Assembly: GCF_019801015.1 (NCBI RefSeq)
Contig: NZ_JAHVJZ010000002.1
Location: forward strand, 1-40,329
Source of the DNA: Marinobacter nauticus
GTDB lineage: Bacteria > Pseudomonadota > Gammaproteobacteria > Enterobacterales > Shewanellaceae
Direction of reading: 5' to 3'
DNA: 40,329 nucleotides
Below are positions 27,909-36,098 of this stretch, piece by piece. The notes under the pieces were generated by a model. The model ran no database searches and was not told the DNA's origin. It was given only the letters and a program-made list of their open reading frames with translations. Numbering within the stretch: the stretch's first letter is position 1; every line of letters begins with the position of its first letter. A program made the position numbers and the translations under genes.

Positions 27909-28255
27909 AGTCGGTCCTCCAGTTTGTCGCTCAGAGTCTCGATCTGATGCGCGACCCCTACCACGTCTTCCACATCCAGTTGCAACGCGATGCCGGTGCC
28001 CGGGGTGTGGTCAAACTCGCCCACTTTGGCAATGGTTTCCAGAATGTCGCGGGCCATATGCTCCTCCACCACAAACAGCAGCACATCACGCTGAAGCTCA
28101 AGGTTGAGACCAAAGAAGGTTTTACGGGGTTTCAACCCTTCGCCCCGGGCGTGGTTGATCAGGGTTACCCCTGTGGCACCGGCTTCTCTGGCGGCATCCA
28201 CCAGAGTCTGAGACTGCCGATCATCCACAAATGCGATGATGAGTTTGAAGCGCAT
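27905..28255 (-). CDS. PII-like (GlnB-superfamily) signalling protein
   Basis: A 116-residue ferredoxin-like protein of the PII superfamily. KLIIAFVDDRQSQTLVDAAREAGATGVTLINHARGEG is the first beta-alpha-beta unit. RDVLLFVVEEHMARDILETIAKVGEFDHTPGTGIALQLDVEDVVGV corresponds to the second unit, with a PGTGIA segment where canonical PII has the B-loop. The T-loop region (LKPRKTFFGLNLELQ) is divergent and lacks the uridylylated Tyr. PII-like proteins commonly control membrane transporters. It lies 3 bp after a DUF1538 gene and overlaps the CBS gene. Confidence 0.75.
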   Translation of the reverse strand: MRFKLIIAFVDDRQSQTLVDAAREAGATGVTLINHARGEGLKPRKTFFGLNLELQRDVLLFVVEEHMARDILETIAKVGEFDHTPGTGIALQLDVEDVVGVAHQIETLSDKLEDRL

Positions 28256-28258
28256 GAA

Positions 28259-29017
28259 TCACCTCGTCCGTTGATTTCGTTGGTGCAACCAAAGCGTCAG
28301 CTGGGCATAGCCCATCACGGTCATAATGGGAAACAGGCTGGCAAAGGCGATCAGCCCAAAGCCATCCAACAGAGGGCTGCGGCCGGGAATGGCACTGGCA
28401 AGCCCCAGTCCCAGCGCCGCCACCAGCGGCACGGTCACCGTCGAGGTGGTGACCCCGCCGGAGTCGTAAGCCAATGGAATGATCATCTTGGGCGCAAAGC
28501 GAGTCTGCACCACCACCACCAGGTAACCGGCCAGGATGTACCAATGCAGCGGGTCACCCACCACGATTCGATAGCTCCCCAGGGCGATGCCGATGGCCAC
28601 GCCCAATGCCACCGCAATACGCAGTCCCCAGGGGTGGATGGCATTGCCGCTCACCTCGCTGGCCTTGATCGCCACGGCAATCAGTGAGGGCTCCGCAATG
28701 GTGGTGGCAAATCCAATGCAGAAGGCAAACAGGTAAACCCAGTAGTAGTGCCACCAAAGGCCGCTGCCCGGCAGGAAATCCGCTGCGGTCAGTTGGCTGG
28801 CCATCAACTCTCCGAGTGGGAACAACGCCCGCTCCAGCCCCACCAGAAACAGCGCCAGCCCCAGAATCACGCAGCCCAGCCCCAACAGCAACGGTCGCCA
28901 CTGAGAGATGCGCTGGCGCAACACCCCAAGCTGAAACCCGAACAGCACCGCCACGATGGGCACCACGTCTGCCAGAGTGTCGACCAGGGTATCCCACAGC
29001 GCGATCAACCAATCCAT
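28259..29017 (-). CDS. DUF1538 membrane protein, second copy
   Basis: A 252-residue integral membrane protein of the DUF1538 family, about seven membrane segments. It is paralogous to the protein encoded just upstream, sharing [49 protein letters not shown] and [14 protein letters not shown]. The glycine/threonine-rich GGVTTST loop and the TTxAEP motif in a membrane context look like substrate-site motifs of a transporter. It overlaps the previous gene by 13 nt and has only a poor Shine-Dalgarno sequence, so it is probably translated by coupling. No function is established for the family as far as I know. Confidence 0.8.
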   Translation of the reverse strand: MDWLIALWDTLVDTLADVVPIVAVLFGFQLGVLRQRISQWRPLLLGLGCVILGLALFLVGLERALFPLGELMASQLTAADFLPGSGLWWHYYWVYLFAFCIGFATTIAEPSLIAVAIKASEVSGNAIHPWGLRIAVALGVAIGIALGSYRIVVGDPLHWYILAGYLVVVVQTRFAPKMIIPLAYDSGGVTTSTVTVPLVAALGLGLASAIPGRSPLLDGFGLIAFASLFPIMTVMGYAQLTLWLHQRNQRTR

Positions 29018-29745
29018 GGGCGCAGTATTCCAAAACCAAGAACAAAGATGATGGGCAGAAGCGAGGCGAAGGCAATCAGGCCGAATCCGTCCAGCAACGG
29101 ATTGCGCCCCTCAAGGCTGGTGGCCAGCCCTACGCCCAGAGCGGTCACCAAAGGGACCGTGATGGTGGAGGTGGTGACCCCACCGGAATCGTAAGCGATG
29201 CCGATGATGTCCGCGGGCGCGAAGAGGGTCAGCACCATCACCACCAGGTAACCGGCGATGATGATTCGATGCAACGGCCAACCCAGCAGAATCCGCAGCA
29301 CACCAAGCAAAATGGCCACGCCCACCGACAGGGCCACCGTCAGCCTCAGGCGATCCGCGTAACGGGATTGCGCCTCCTCATTCAGGCCGATGATCCCGGC
29401 TTCGGCAGCGACCTCAGCCGCTTCCTCCGACACCGCAATCAGGGCCGGTTCCGCCACGGTGGTGCCAAATCCGAGAAGAAAAGCAAAACTGAGCAGCCAG
29501 AACAGGGAGCCACGCCGGGCAAACGCCCGTGCCAGAGACTCCCCCAGCGGAAACAGCGCCAGTTCCAGCCCGTACACGAACAGGGTCAGACCGGCGATGA
29601 CCAGCCCCAGTCCGATCAGGATGGTGTCGAGCCTGGGCAGTGGCTGACCCAATACCACCAGCTGAAAGAAGCCGACCACCAGGACAATCGGCAGCAGGTC
29701 ACGCGCACTGCCTAATAAGGTTCGCACTACATTGCCCAGTTCCAA
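29005..29745 (-). CDS. DUF1538 membrane protein, first copy
   Basis: A 246-residue paralogue of its downstream neighbour, with similar membrane topology. Conserved blocks are [70 protein letters not shown] and [17 protein letters not shown]. It is the first gene of the operon DUF1538-DUF1538-PII-CBS. It has an acidic loop ([12 protein letters not shown]...NEEAQ) after the TTVAEP motif that the second copy lacks. The two copies probably form a heteromeric channel or transporter (inference). Its promoter region is shared with a divergent lipoprotein gene and has an FNR-like box. Confidence 0.8.
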   Translation of the reverse strand: MELGNVVRTLLGSARDLLPIVLVVGFFQLVVLGQPLPRLDTILIGLGLVIAGLTLFVYGLELALFPLGESLARAFARRGSLFWLLSFAFLLGFGTTVAEPALIAVSEEAAEVAAEAGIIGLNEEAQSRYADRLRLTVALSVGVAILLGVLRILLGWPLHRIIIAGYLVVMVLTLFAPADIIGIAYDSGGVTTSTITVPLVTALGVGLATSLEGRNPLLDGFGLIAFASLLPIIFVLGFGILRPWIG

Positions 29746-29807
29746 ATGCCCTGCCCCATCCCTGCACGTTCTGCCACCAGTAAATCACATTTTATTAACA
29801 CTTCGGG

Positions 29808-29821
29808 ATGATTTGGATCAA
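29808..29821. promoter_or_regulatory. FNR-like box in the DUF1538 / lipoprotein divergent region
   Basis: ATGAT-TTGG-ATCAA matches FNR consensus TTGAT-N4-ATCAA at 9 of 10 positions. It lies 63 bp upstream of the first DUF1538 gene and 67 bp upstream of the lipoprotein gene. A possible minus-strand -10 (TAAAAT) lies at 29794-29789. Confidence 0.5.
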
Positions 29822-29887
29822 AGGGGCGAGGGACTCAACTTGTCCGGGCCGTGGCCGATACCGTGACAAAGCCTCTGAGAAAGACTG

Positions 29888-30319
29888 ATGAAACCTTTAC
29901 TTTTTATCGCCGCATTGGCGGTTTTTGTGCTCGGCGGGTGTGATGCCCGGAAAGATACAACCCGGCCTGAGAGCATTGCCATCGCGTTTTTTGACGCACT
30001 GTATAATCAGGCCGATGCGGACACCGCGATGACCTTCGTCAACGAGGAACTGCGGGATGTGATGCGTCACTATCGAATCGCCAGTCAGATCCAACGTAAC
30101 GTGATCGGGTTGTCTCTGGATGAGGCGGAGTTGTCCATCGGCGAGGTGGAGATCGACTTTTTCCGTCGCAACACTCAGCAGGTGGAAGTACTGGTCCGTT
30201 TCAATGGTGTCAGGGATCACCGGCAGATCCGGGATGACCGACTGATTCGGCTGGAGCGGATGGGCGAGAAGTGGGTCATTACCCACCTCTACAGTGACCC
30301 GTTCCAGACCAACGGCTGA
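29888..30319 (+). CDS. NTF2-like lipoprotein of unknown function
   Basis: A 143-residue protein with a lipoprotein signal (MKPLLFIAALAVFVLGGC, lipobox LGGC with Cys18). The mature part, PESIAIAFFDALYNQADADTAMTFVNEELRDVMRHY, ending with MGEKWVITHLYSDPF, has the layout of small NTF2/SnoaL-like domains. I do not recognise a specific family. Its stop is separated from the convergent ggt stop by a single base, and its terminator lies inside ggt. GAGAAAG precedes the ATG. Confidence 0.75.
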   Translation: MKPLLFIAALAVFVLGGCDARKDTTRPESIAIAFFDALYNQADADTAMTFVNEELRDVMRHYRIASQIQRNVIGLSLDEAELSIGEVEIDFFRRNTQQVEVLVRFNGVRDHRQIRDDRLIRLERMGEKWVITHLYSDPFQTNG

Positions 30320-30327
30320 TTCAGCCG
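30313..30327. other. Palindrome across the two convergent stop codons
   Basis: CGGCTGA-T-TCAGCCG is a perfect 15-bp palindrome. Its arms contain the lipoprotein TGA (30317-30319) and, on the other strand, the ggt TGA (30323-30321). Confidence 0.6.
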
Positions 30328-32042
30328 CCGCTGGCCAGCCCCTCTCTGCGGGGATCCGCCGCCCCCTCCCAGCCGGAGGGGGTTTTTCGTATCACCTGAA
30401 CCCCGCTGTTCAGGGGCACCAGCTTCACCCGATAGCCCCGATCAGACATCGCTTTCTCCGTGCCTTGCCACGGCTGCCCGGATTCCAACGCCAGATAGTC
30501 ATTACGATGACTCACTCGTGGCAGTGCCATGGCCGCCTCCAACGACATGTTCCAGCCCAGTATGGCGATGGTGGTTTGCGCCACGTAACTGATGATCCGG
30601 CTGCCACCGGGGGAGCCGATGGCCAACAACGGGGCCCCGTGACCGTCCAGCACAATGGTGGGGGCCATTGAAGATCGCGGCCGTTTGCCCGCTTCCACCC
30701 GGTTCGCTGCCGGTGCAGTGTCCGGTCCCGGCACCCGGGAAAAATCGGTCAGTTGGTTGTTCAGCAGGAAGCCGCCAACCATCACACTGGAGCCAAACCC
30801 CATTTCGATGCTGCTGGTCATGCTGAGCAGGTTGCCTTTTCGGTCCGCCATCACCAGGTGCGTTGTGGACGGCAATGCCTGCGTCCCATCCGCACTGGGC
30901 TTCACCGCCATCTCGCCGGCAACCGCTTTACCCTGATCGCGCTGCTTCGGGATCAGGGCCTGGCGGGCCAGCAAGTATTCCGGGGCCAGCAGTTGCGCCA
31001 CCGGGACCGTAACAAAATCACTGTCCGCCAGATAGCGGTTTCGGTCGGCATACGCGAGTCGCGATGCCTGGGAGAACAGGTGGAGGAAGGTGTCGCTGTT
31101 GGGCTTGACGGTGGCAAGTTGATGGGGCGCCAGCAGCCCCAGAATCTGCCCGACGGTCACCCCGCCTGAGCTTGGTGGGCCCATACCACACACCTGGTAC
31201 TCTCGGTAGGGCGCGCACACCGGAGCCCGCCACTTGGGCTGATACCCTGCCAGGTCGGTCAGGCTCAGTCCGCCCGGATGGCTTGGGTCATTCTGTACCG
31301 CTTCCACCATCGCTTGGGCAACCGGGCCCCGGTAGAAGCCGTCCGGCCCCTGCTGTGCAATCCGCTTCAGCGTTTTCGCCAGGGCTGGGTTGGTCAGGGT
31401 GTCGCCAGCCTGAAGCGGCTTGCCTTGCGGATAGAAATAGGCGTTTGCGGCACCGGGGCGCAACAGCCCCGGGTTCAGCTCCCTGGCCAGCAAAGCCGCC
31501 AATCTGGGCGACACTTCAAAGCCCTCTTCCGCCAGGGCTATCGCGGGAGCAAGCAAAGAGGGCCAGGGCAGTTCTCCGTAGCGCTGGTGGGCGTCATACA
31601 GGGCAGCAATCACCCCGGGCACCCCAACCGAGCGTCCCCCAATCACTGCATCCATAAAGCCGGCAGGCTGGCCCTGACTGTCCAGAAACAGATCCGGACG
31701 GGCCGACGCCGGGGCGGTCTCCCGGCCATCCAGAGTCACCAGCCGCTGAGCCTGCGCGTCCCACATCACCAGAAACAACCCTCCGCCGATACCGGAAGAT
31801 TGCGGCTCAGTCAGCGTCAGGACCATCTGAGCAGCAATGGCGCCATCCACTGCCGATCCACCATCCGCCAGTACCGAGCGCGCCGCTTCCGTGGCGTAGG
31901 GGTTGGCGGTGGCCGCCATAAAATTCGGTGCGGTTACCGCCGGGCGACTGAGAAAACCGGTTGGGGCTTCCGGCTCTGCCGCTCCGAAGGCGGGAAGGTG
32001 AATCGCCAACCCCAGCAGGGTCAGGGAAAGCAGGGTTCGCAT
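30321..32042 (-). CDS. ggt: Gamma-glutamyltransferase (glutathione hydrolase)
   Basis: Periplasmic N-terminal nucleophile enzyme that cleaves the gamma-glutamyl bond of glutathione. From ATG 32042 (AGGAG 7 nt upstream) it has 573 residues: a signal peptide (about 1-21, ending AFGAA), then the large subunit, then the small subunit. The small subunit begins at the autocatalytic Thr393 in LPSTTHLVMADRKGN. Other motifs are QSSGIGGGLFLV, the gamma-glutamate-binding GRETAPASA, PPSSGGVTVGQ and GSPGGSRI. A 26-residue upstream extension is rejected. The last codons overlap a terminator for the convergent gene. Confidence 0.94.
   Translation of the reverse strand: MRTLLSLTLLGLAIHLPAFGAAEPEAPTGFLSRPAVTAPNFMAATANPYATEAARSVLADGGSAVDGAIAAQMVLTLTEPQSSGIGGGLFLVMWDAQAQRLVTLDGRETAPASARPDLFLDSQGQPAGFMDAVIGGRSVGVPGVIAALYDAHQRYGELPWPSLLAPAIALAEEGFEVSPRLAALLARELNPGLLRPGAANAYFYPQGKPLQAGDTLTNPALAKTLKRIAQQGPDGFYRGPVAQAMVEAVQNDPSHPGGLSLTDLAGYQPKWRAPVCAPYREYQVCGMGPPSSGGVTVGQILGLLAPHQLATVKPNSDTFLHLFSQASRLAYADRNRYLADSDFVTVPVAQLLAPEYLLARQALIPKQRDQGKAVAGEMAVKPSADGTQALPSTTHLVMADRKGNLLSMTSSIEMGFGSSVMVGGFLLNNQLTDFSRVPGPDTAPAANRVEAGKRPRSSMAPTIVLDGHGAPLLAIGSPGGSRIISYVAQTTIAILGWNMSLEAAMALPRVSHRNDYLALESGQPWQGTEKAMSDRGYRVKLVPLNSGVQVIRKTPSGWEGAADPRREGLASGG
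30362..30387 (+). terminator. Lipoprotein-gene terminator embedded in the ggt coding region
   Basis: Stem CCCCCTCC (30362-30369), loop CAGCC, GGAGGGGG (30375-30382), then TTTTT (30383-30387). On the opposite strand it encodes part of the ggt C-terminus (TPSGWEG). Confidence 0.8.
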
Positions 32043-32103
32043 AAGGCACTCCTTTGACACAACCGCCCCAGTCTCCATAAGCGACAGCCTGATGTAAACC
32101 CAA

Positions 32104-32134
32104 AGAAAAACAGCGGCCAAGATGGCCGCTGTTT
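32104..32134 (-). terminator. Terminator of the small acidic protein gene (minus)
   Basis: AAACAGCGGCC (32108-32118), loop AAGAT, GGCCGCTGTTT (32124-32134): an 11-bp perfect stem. On the minus strand it is followed by a T-rich tract (complement of AAAGAAAAA, 32102-32110). Confidence 0.85.
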
Positions 32135-32154
32135 CTCAAAAGACGGGTTGGGGC

Positions 32155-32253
32155 TCAGTCGAGGTAAGCATCCTCTTCCAGGTCCACCGGCAACTCGTCG
32201 GCGACTTCGTCCTGAAGTTGGTAGTAAGCGTCCTGATAATCTTGCACTTCCAT
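32155..32253 (-). CDS. Small acidic protein (32 aa), unrecognised
   Basis: A 32-codon gene, ATG 32253 to TGA at 32157-32155. The product is strongly acidic, beginning MEVQDYQDAYYQLQDE and ending EEDAYLD, with twelve Asp/Glu and no Lys or Arg. GAGG lies 7 nt upstream and its own strong intrinsic terminator starts 21 bp after the stop, which supports a real transcription unit. A GTG further upstream (32298) would add 15 residues but has no clear ribosome binding site. No family is recognised. Confidence 0.6.
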   Translation of the reverse strand: MEVQDYQDAYYQLQDEVADELPVDLEEDAYLD

Positions 32254-32563
32254 CCACTTGCCTCGCTGTTGGTGGGGATCTCTGCCCGTTGCAGACACAC
32301 AAAGTGTACCACCGACGGCCACCAAAAACCATTAAGTGGCTGTTTTCAAAGGATTAATGTATTTTTACAACCAAATCCTTCCAAGTCACTGATCCCTGGC
32401 ACAGCAGAACACGGTTTGACCAGTAAATTACGAAAGTGAGCAACATCCTCCCCGCCGCTTATGATGCCCGGTTCCCAAAAATCGCTGGTTGCGCCGCAAT
32501 GTTCTAATGAAATGAGCGGCGATGGCATAGAGTCAACTCAATAGGTTCCGGCGGAGGTAGCTC
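32254..32563. other. Gap between the small acidic gene and the 73-aa gene
   Basis: No gene is seen. It should contain the divergent promoters of both small genes. TTGACC (32416-32421) and TATGAT (32460-32465) resemble -35 and -10 hexamers of the + strand but are not properly spaced for one promoter. Confidence 0.4.
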
Positions 32564-32785
32564 ATGAACACTGTCGTTGAATTTGAAGCGGCACAACTGG
32601 AACAGTTGCTGGACTCAGACCCGCTCGCTGCCCGTATGTTTATGGACAACATGCAGATCCCTCTGGATGTGCAGGACAGCATCATTGCGGAAGCGGGGAA
32701 ATTGCGCCAGCGGAACCGAGCGGCGCTGGCGCAGGTGATTGAGCAGCACGGTATGAGCGAGCTGCCCGACAAGATCAACCGTTAA
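32564..32785 (+). CDS. Small protein of unknown function (73 aa)
   Basis: Starts MNTVVEFEAAQLEQLLDSDP with a very good GGAGG 6 nt upstream. The sequence is helix-rich and soluble (LAARMFMDNMQIPLDVQD, LRQRNRAALAQVIEQHG), with no signal or membrane segment. The family is not recognised. Its 3' end overlaps the 3' end of the convergent methyltransferase gene by 11 bp. Confidence 0.65.
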   Translation: MNTVVEFEAAQLEQLLDSDPLAARMFMDNMQIPLDVQDSIIAEAGKLRQRNRAALAQVIEQHGMSELPDKINR

Positions 32786-33683
32786 GTTTTCGATAGCGAA
32801 GCACTTTCAGCCCCTTATCCGGATCCCGCTCCGGAAAGCTGGGCGGGTTGCTGAGGCGCTCGATGAAGGTCAGTTCCGGCGCGCACTCCGCTACCTGGGC
32901 CTGGAGGTGACTGAGGCTCAGTTCCGGGGCGTTGAGACACAGCAACGCCTCGGCACCTTCCGCCATCAGGCTGTCCAGACGGCGCAGCAGCCGGGGGTAG
33001 TCCTTGGTGGCGATAAAACTGCCCTGCTGGAAGCTGGGCGGGTCCACCACCACCAGATCGTACGGCCCAAGCTTGCGCAATTTACCAAAGGTTTTGAACA
33101 GGTCATGGGCCAGGTACTTCACCCCCTCAGCCAGGCCATTGCGCGCGTGGTTGCGCTTACCTTGCGACAGCGACGGGGCACTCATATCCAGGTTCACCAC
33201 CGATTCTGCGCCCCCGGCACGGGCCGCCACCGAGAACCCACAGGTGTAGGCGAACAGGTTCAGTACCCGTTTTCCCTGACTCTGCTGCCGGACCCATTGC
33301 CGACCCGCGGCCATATCCAGAAACAAGCCATGGTTCTGCCCTTTCATCAGGGTAATCTCATACTCCAGGCCCGCTTCGCTCACCCAGTGGTTCAGCGGCA
33401 GTGTCCCGTGCAGCAGCTCAGTCTGCGCCGGGCTGACGGAGCGGTCCTGCCACACCAGCGTCAACGGCTGGTCAGACACCTTTTGCCACCACTGCTCCAG
33501 CTCCGCCTGCAGCGCGGCGCGTTCCGTTTCGGCCAGAGGACCAAACTGGGTCAGCAACAGGGCCGGAGGAAAGTAGTCCAGGGTGATCCGCTCCAGTCCC
33601 GGGAAGCAATGGCCGCGGCCATGGAACAGCCGCTGAGCTTCCGCCTGCGGCGCCGCTGCAGGCAGATGAGGCAACAACATCAT
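32775..33683 (-). CDS. SAM-dependent methyltransferase, RlmI-like (COG1092)
   Basis: Class I SAM methyltransferase related to the 23S rRNA m5C methyltransferase RlmI and its relatives. The 302 residues have an N-terminal substrate part (about 1-125). SAM-binding motif I is KRVLNLFAYTCGFSVAARAGGAESVVNLDMS (residues 138-168) and motif IV is YDLVVVDPPSFQQG. No PUA domain is present, so it is shorter than RlmI and its exact target is uncertain. Its start overlaps the stop of the upstream AI-2E family gene (ATGA). Confidence 0.82.
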   Translation of the reverse strand: MMLLPHLPAAAPQAEAQRLFHGRGHCFPGLERITLDYFPPALLLTQFGPLAETERAALQAELEQWWQKVSDQPLTLVWQDRSVSPAQTELLHGTLPLNHWVSEAGLEYEITLMKGQNHGLFLDMAAGRQWVRQQSQGKRVLNLFAYTCGFSVAARAGGAESVVNLDMSAPSLSQGKRNHARNGLAEGVKYLAHDLFKTFGKLRKLGPYDLVVVDPPSFQQGSFIATKDYPRLLRRLDSLMAEGAEALLCLNAPELSLSHLQAQVAECAPELTFIERLSNPPSFPERDPDKGLKVLRYRKLNG

Positions 33684-34768
33684 GAATCGCTTTCCCGCAC
33701 GTCACCGTTGGCCTGCGCCACCATCGGCTGACTCACCACCTGCGGGTCACCCTCCAGCAACACCGCCATCCAACGCCCGCCTTCGGACGATTCCAGCGCG
33801 ATCTTGACGATCATGGTCAGCGGCACTGACAGCAACATGCCGACGGAACCCAGCAGCCAGCCCCAGAAGATCAAACTCAGGAACACCACCAGCGTCGACA
33901 GGCCCAGGCTTCGGCCCATCATCCGCGGTTCGACCACATTGCCCATCACCATATTGACGCCCACATACAGGCCCGCCACGCCAGCAGCCGGCCCCACGCC
34001 CAATTGGATAAACGCCAGCGCCACCGGCGGCACCGCCGCGATGATGGAACCGATATTGGGGATGTAGTTGAACAGGAAGGCCACCAGGCCCCACAGCAGG
34101 AAGTAATCAACACCAATGATGTACAGGCCCAGCCCGCAGATCACGCCCGTACCGAGGCTGACCACGGTCTTGATGGCCAGGTAACGGTTCACCGAGTCGA
34201 GGAAGCGGTCAATCTGCTTCAGGCGCATCTGAGGATCGTCCAGCGCGTAGTGCAGCTTGCGATTCAGGCCGGAGCTTTCGAACAGCATGAACACCACGGT
34301 CAGCACAATCAGCAGCATGTTGGTCATCAGGCCACCCAGGCTGGAGACGATGTTGGTGGCCACACTCATCAGACCGCCGGGATCAAACTGTTCTTTGACC
34401 TGGTCCGTAGAGATGTTGAATTGATTGGCCTTTTCCAGCAGTGTGCCAAAGGTTTCGGTCAACTGCGCCCGGTACTCCGGTAACTGACGGGTAAAGTCGT
34501 TGATGGAGCTGCCCACCAGGGTCGCGATCCAGGTGCCAGCGAGGATCACCACCACCATCACGGTAAAAATGGCCAGGGCGCGCGGCAACTTCAGACGCAT
34601 CAGGCCGCGAACCATGGGGCTGCAGATGATGGCGATAAACAGCGCCAGCAAAAACGGAACTACGATGGCACTGGCGGACTTAATGCCGGCCAGGATGACC
34701 ATGGTAGAGGCCAAAAACACCGCAGTACGCAGTGCGACAGACCCTTGATTCAAGGAAGCGGGTAACAT
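33680..34768 (-). CDS. AI-2E family transporter (PerM/YdiK-like)
   Basis: Polytopic inner-membrane protein of the AI-2E/UPF0118 family. From ATG 34768 (AGGA upstream) it has 362 residues and about eight membrane segments, with the family signature [25 protein letters not shown] (middle), the [36 protein letters not shown] block and [11 protein letters not shown]. Members are variously assigned as exporters, or Na+/H+ antiporters in some species; no substrate can be deduced. GTG 34795 is an alternative start without a ribosome binding site. Coupled by a 4-nt overlap to the methyltransferase gene. Confidence 0.82.
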   Translation of the reverse strand: MLPASLNQGSVALRTAVFLASTMVILAGIKSASAIVVPFLLALFIAIICSPMVRGLMRLKLPRALAIFTVMVVVILAGTWIATLVGSSINDFTRQLPEYRAQLTETFGTLLEKANQFNISTDQVKEQFDPGGLMSVATNIVSSLGGLMTNMLLIVLTVVFMLFESSGLNRKLHYALDDPQMRLKQIDRFLDSVNRYLAIKTVVSLGTGVICGLGLYIIGVDYFLLWGLVAFLFNYIPNIGSIIAAVPPVALAFIQLGVGPAAGVAGLYVGVNMVMGNVVEPRMMGRSLGLSTLVVFLSLIFWGWLLGSVGMLLSVPLTMIVKIALESSEGGRWMAVLLEGDPQVVSQPMVAQANGDVRESDS

Positions 34769-34820
34769 TAGTGTTGTCCTATTATCCAAAAACACTCATC
34801 CACAAAGGATTGGAGACATT

Positions 34821-35186
34821 ATGCGGCAAAACCAAGCGGTTATTCGAATTAAAAACCTGCGCCTTCGTACCTATATCGGCATCAATGAGGACGAAGTTCA
34901 GAACAAGCAGGACGTCATCATCAACGCCGAGATCCACTACTGCGCAGACAGAGCCCGAAACAGCGATAACATGGACGATGCGCTGAACTACCGCACCATC
35001 ACGAAAAAAATCATTAAACTGGTGGAGATGAACCGTTTTTCTCTGCTGGAAAAACTCACCAGTGATGTCCTCGCCATTGCCAGCGAGCACCACTGGGTTG
35101 ACAGCGCCATTGTTGAAGTGGACAAGCCTCACGCCCTTCGCTTCGCCGATTCGGTCTCGCTGCAACTGAGTTACCAGCGCGACTGA
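34821..35186 (+). CDS. folX: Dihydroneopterin triphosphate 2'-epimerase
   Basis: Epimerises dihydroneopterin triphosphate to dihydromonapterin triphosphate in the tetrahydromonapterin pathway. The 121 residues are colinear with E. coli FolX over their whole length. Typical segments are [60 protein letters not shown] and the [10 protein letters not shown] strand. It is distinguished from FolB by these matches and by being followed by yfcH, as in E. coli. Confidence 0.92.
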   Translation: MRQNQAVIRIKNLRLRTYIGINEDEVQNKQDVIINAEIHYCADRARNSDNMDDALNYRTITKKIIKLVEMNRFSLLEKLTSDVLAIASEHHWVDSAIVEVDKPHALRFADSVSLQLSYQRD

Positions 35187-35198
35187 GCGAGGTGCACC

Positions 35199-36098
35199 GT
35201 GAAAATGCTGATCACCGGCGGCACCGGCTTTATTGGCCGGGCCCTGATTGCCCAACTGGCACCGCAGCACGATATCACGGTGCTGACCCGAAACCCTGAA
35301 CAGGCGCTGTCGCGCCTTGGTTCAGGCATCACGCCTCTGCGCTCTCTGGCGACGCTGGCCAACCTCAATGAGTTTGAGGCGATCATCAATCTGGCTGGTG
35401 AACCCATCGCAGATGGTCGCTGGAGCACCCAGCGAAAGCGGGCCATCTGCGACAGCCGCTGGCAACTTACCGAAGCGCTGGTGCGACTGCTCAACGCCAG
35501 CGATACCCCACCCAAAGTCTGGATCAACGCGTCCGCTATTGGCATCTATGGAGCGCGGGACGCCACACCAGTCGACGAATCCACGCCGCTGACGCCCATG
35601 GGCTTTGCAGAGCAGGTTTGTGAACGCTGGGAAGCCATTGCGAAGCGGATAGCCGACCGTACCCGCCTGTGCATTGTCCGCATCGGGTTGGTCCTTCACC
35701 CCGATGGTGGCGCACTGAAAAAGATGTTACCCGCCTTCCGCCTTGGCCTGGGCGGCCCCATCGGCTCCGGCCAGCAGATGATGTCCTGGATCCACCGGGA
35801 TGATCTGGTCTCGATGATGATCTACCTGCTGGAGCAGGATGCCTGCCAGGGCGTCTTTAACGGCACCGCGCCCAATCCGGTCAGCAATAAAGCGTTTGCC
35901 AGTTCGCTCGGGCAGGCGTTAGGGCGTCCGGCGTTCCTGCCAGCCCCCGCCCCAGTACTGAAACTGGCGCTGGGGGAGATGAGCAGCCTGCTGCTGACCG
36001 GTCAGGCGGTGTTGCCAAAGGCCGCTGAAGCGGCCGGGTTTGAGTTCCGCTATCCCAATCTGGACGACGCGTTGTTGGCGATGTTCAATCGCGCCTGA
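35199..36098 (+). CDS. yfcH: TIGR01777-family NAD(P)-dependent epimerase YfcH
   Basis: Atypical short-chain dehydrogenase/epimerase family member (299 residues) with the Rossmann motif LITGGTGFIG near the N-terminus, NLAGEPIADGRW and INASAIGIYG. The C-terminal DUF1731 part contains GEMSSLLLTGQAVLPKAAEAAGFEFRYP. The enzymatic substrate is unknown. The start is GTG 35199, with GAGG 6-9 nt upstream; ATG 35205 is an alternative. It lies 12 bp after folX and its 3' end overlaps the convergent ABC permease gene by 14 bp. Confidence 0.9.
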   Translation: MKMLITGGTGFIGRALIAQLAPQHDITVLTRNPEQALSRLGSGITPLRSLATLANLNEFEAIINLAGEPIADGRWSTQRKRAICDSRWQLTEALVRLLNASDTPPKVWINASAIGIYGARDATPVDESTPLTPMGFAEQVCERWEAIAKRIADRTRLCIVRIGLVLHPDGGALKKMLPAFRLGLGGPIGSGQQMMSWIHRDDLVSMMIYLLEQDACQGVFNGTAPNPVSNKAFASSLGQALGRPAFLPAPAPVLKLALGEMSSLLLTGQAVLPKAAEAAGFEFRYPNLDDALLAMFNRA

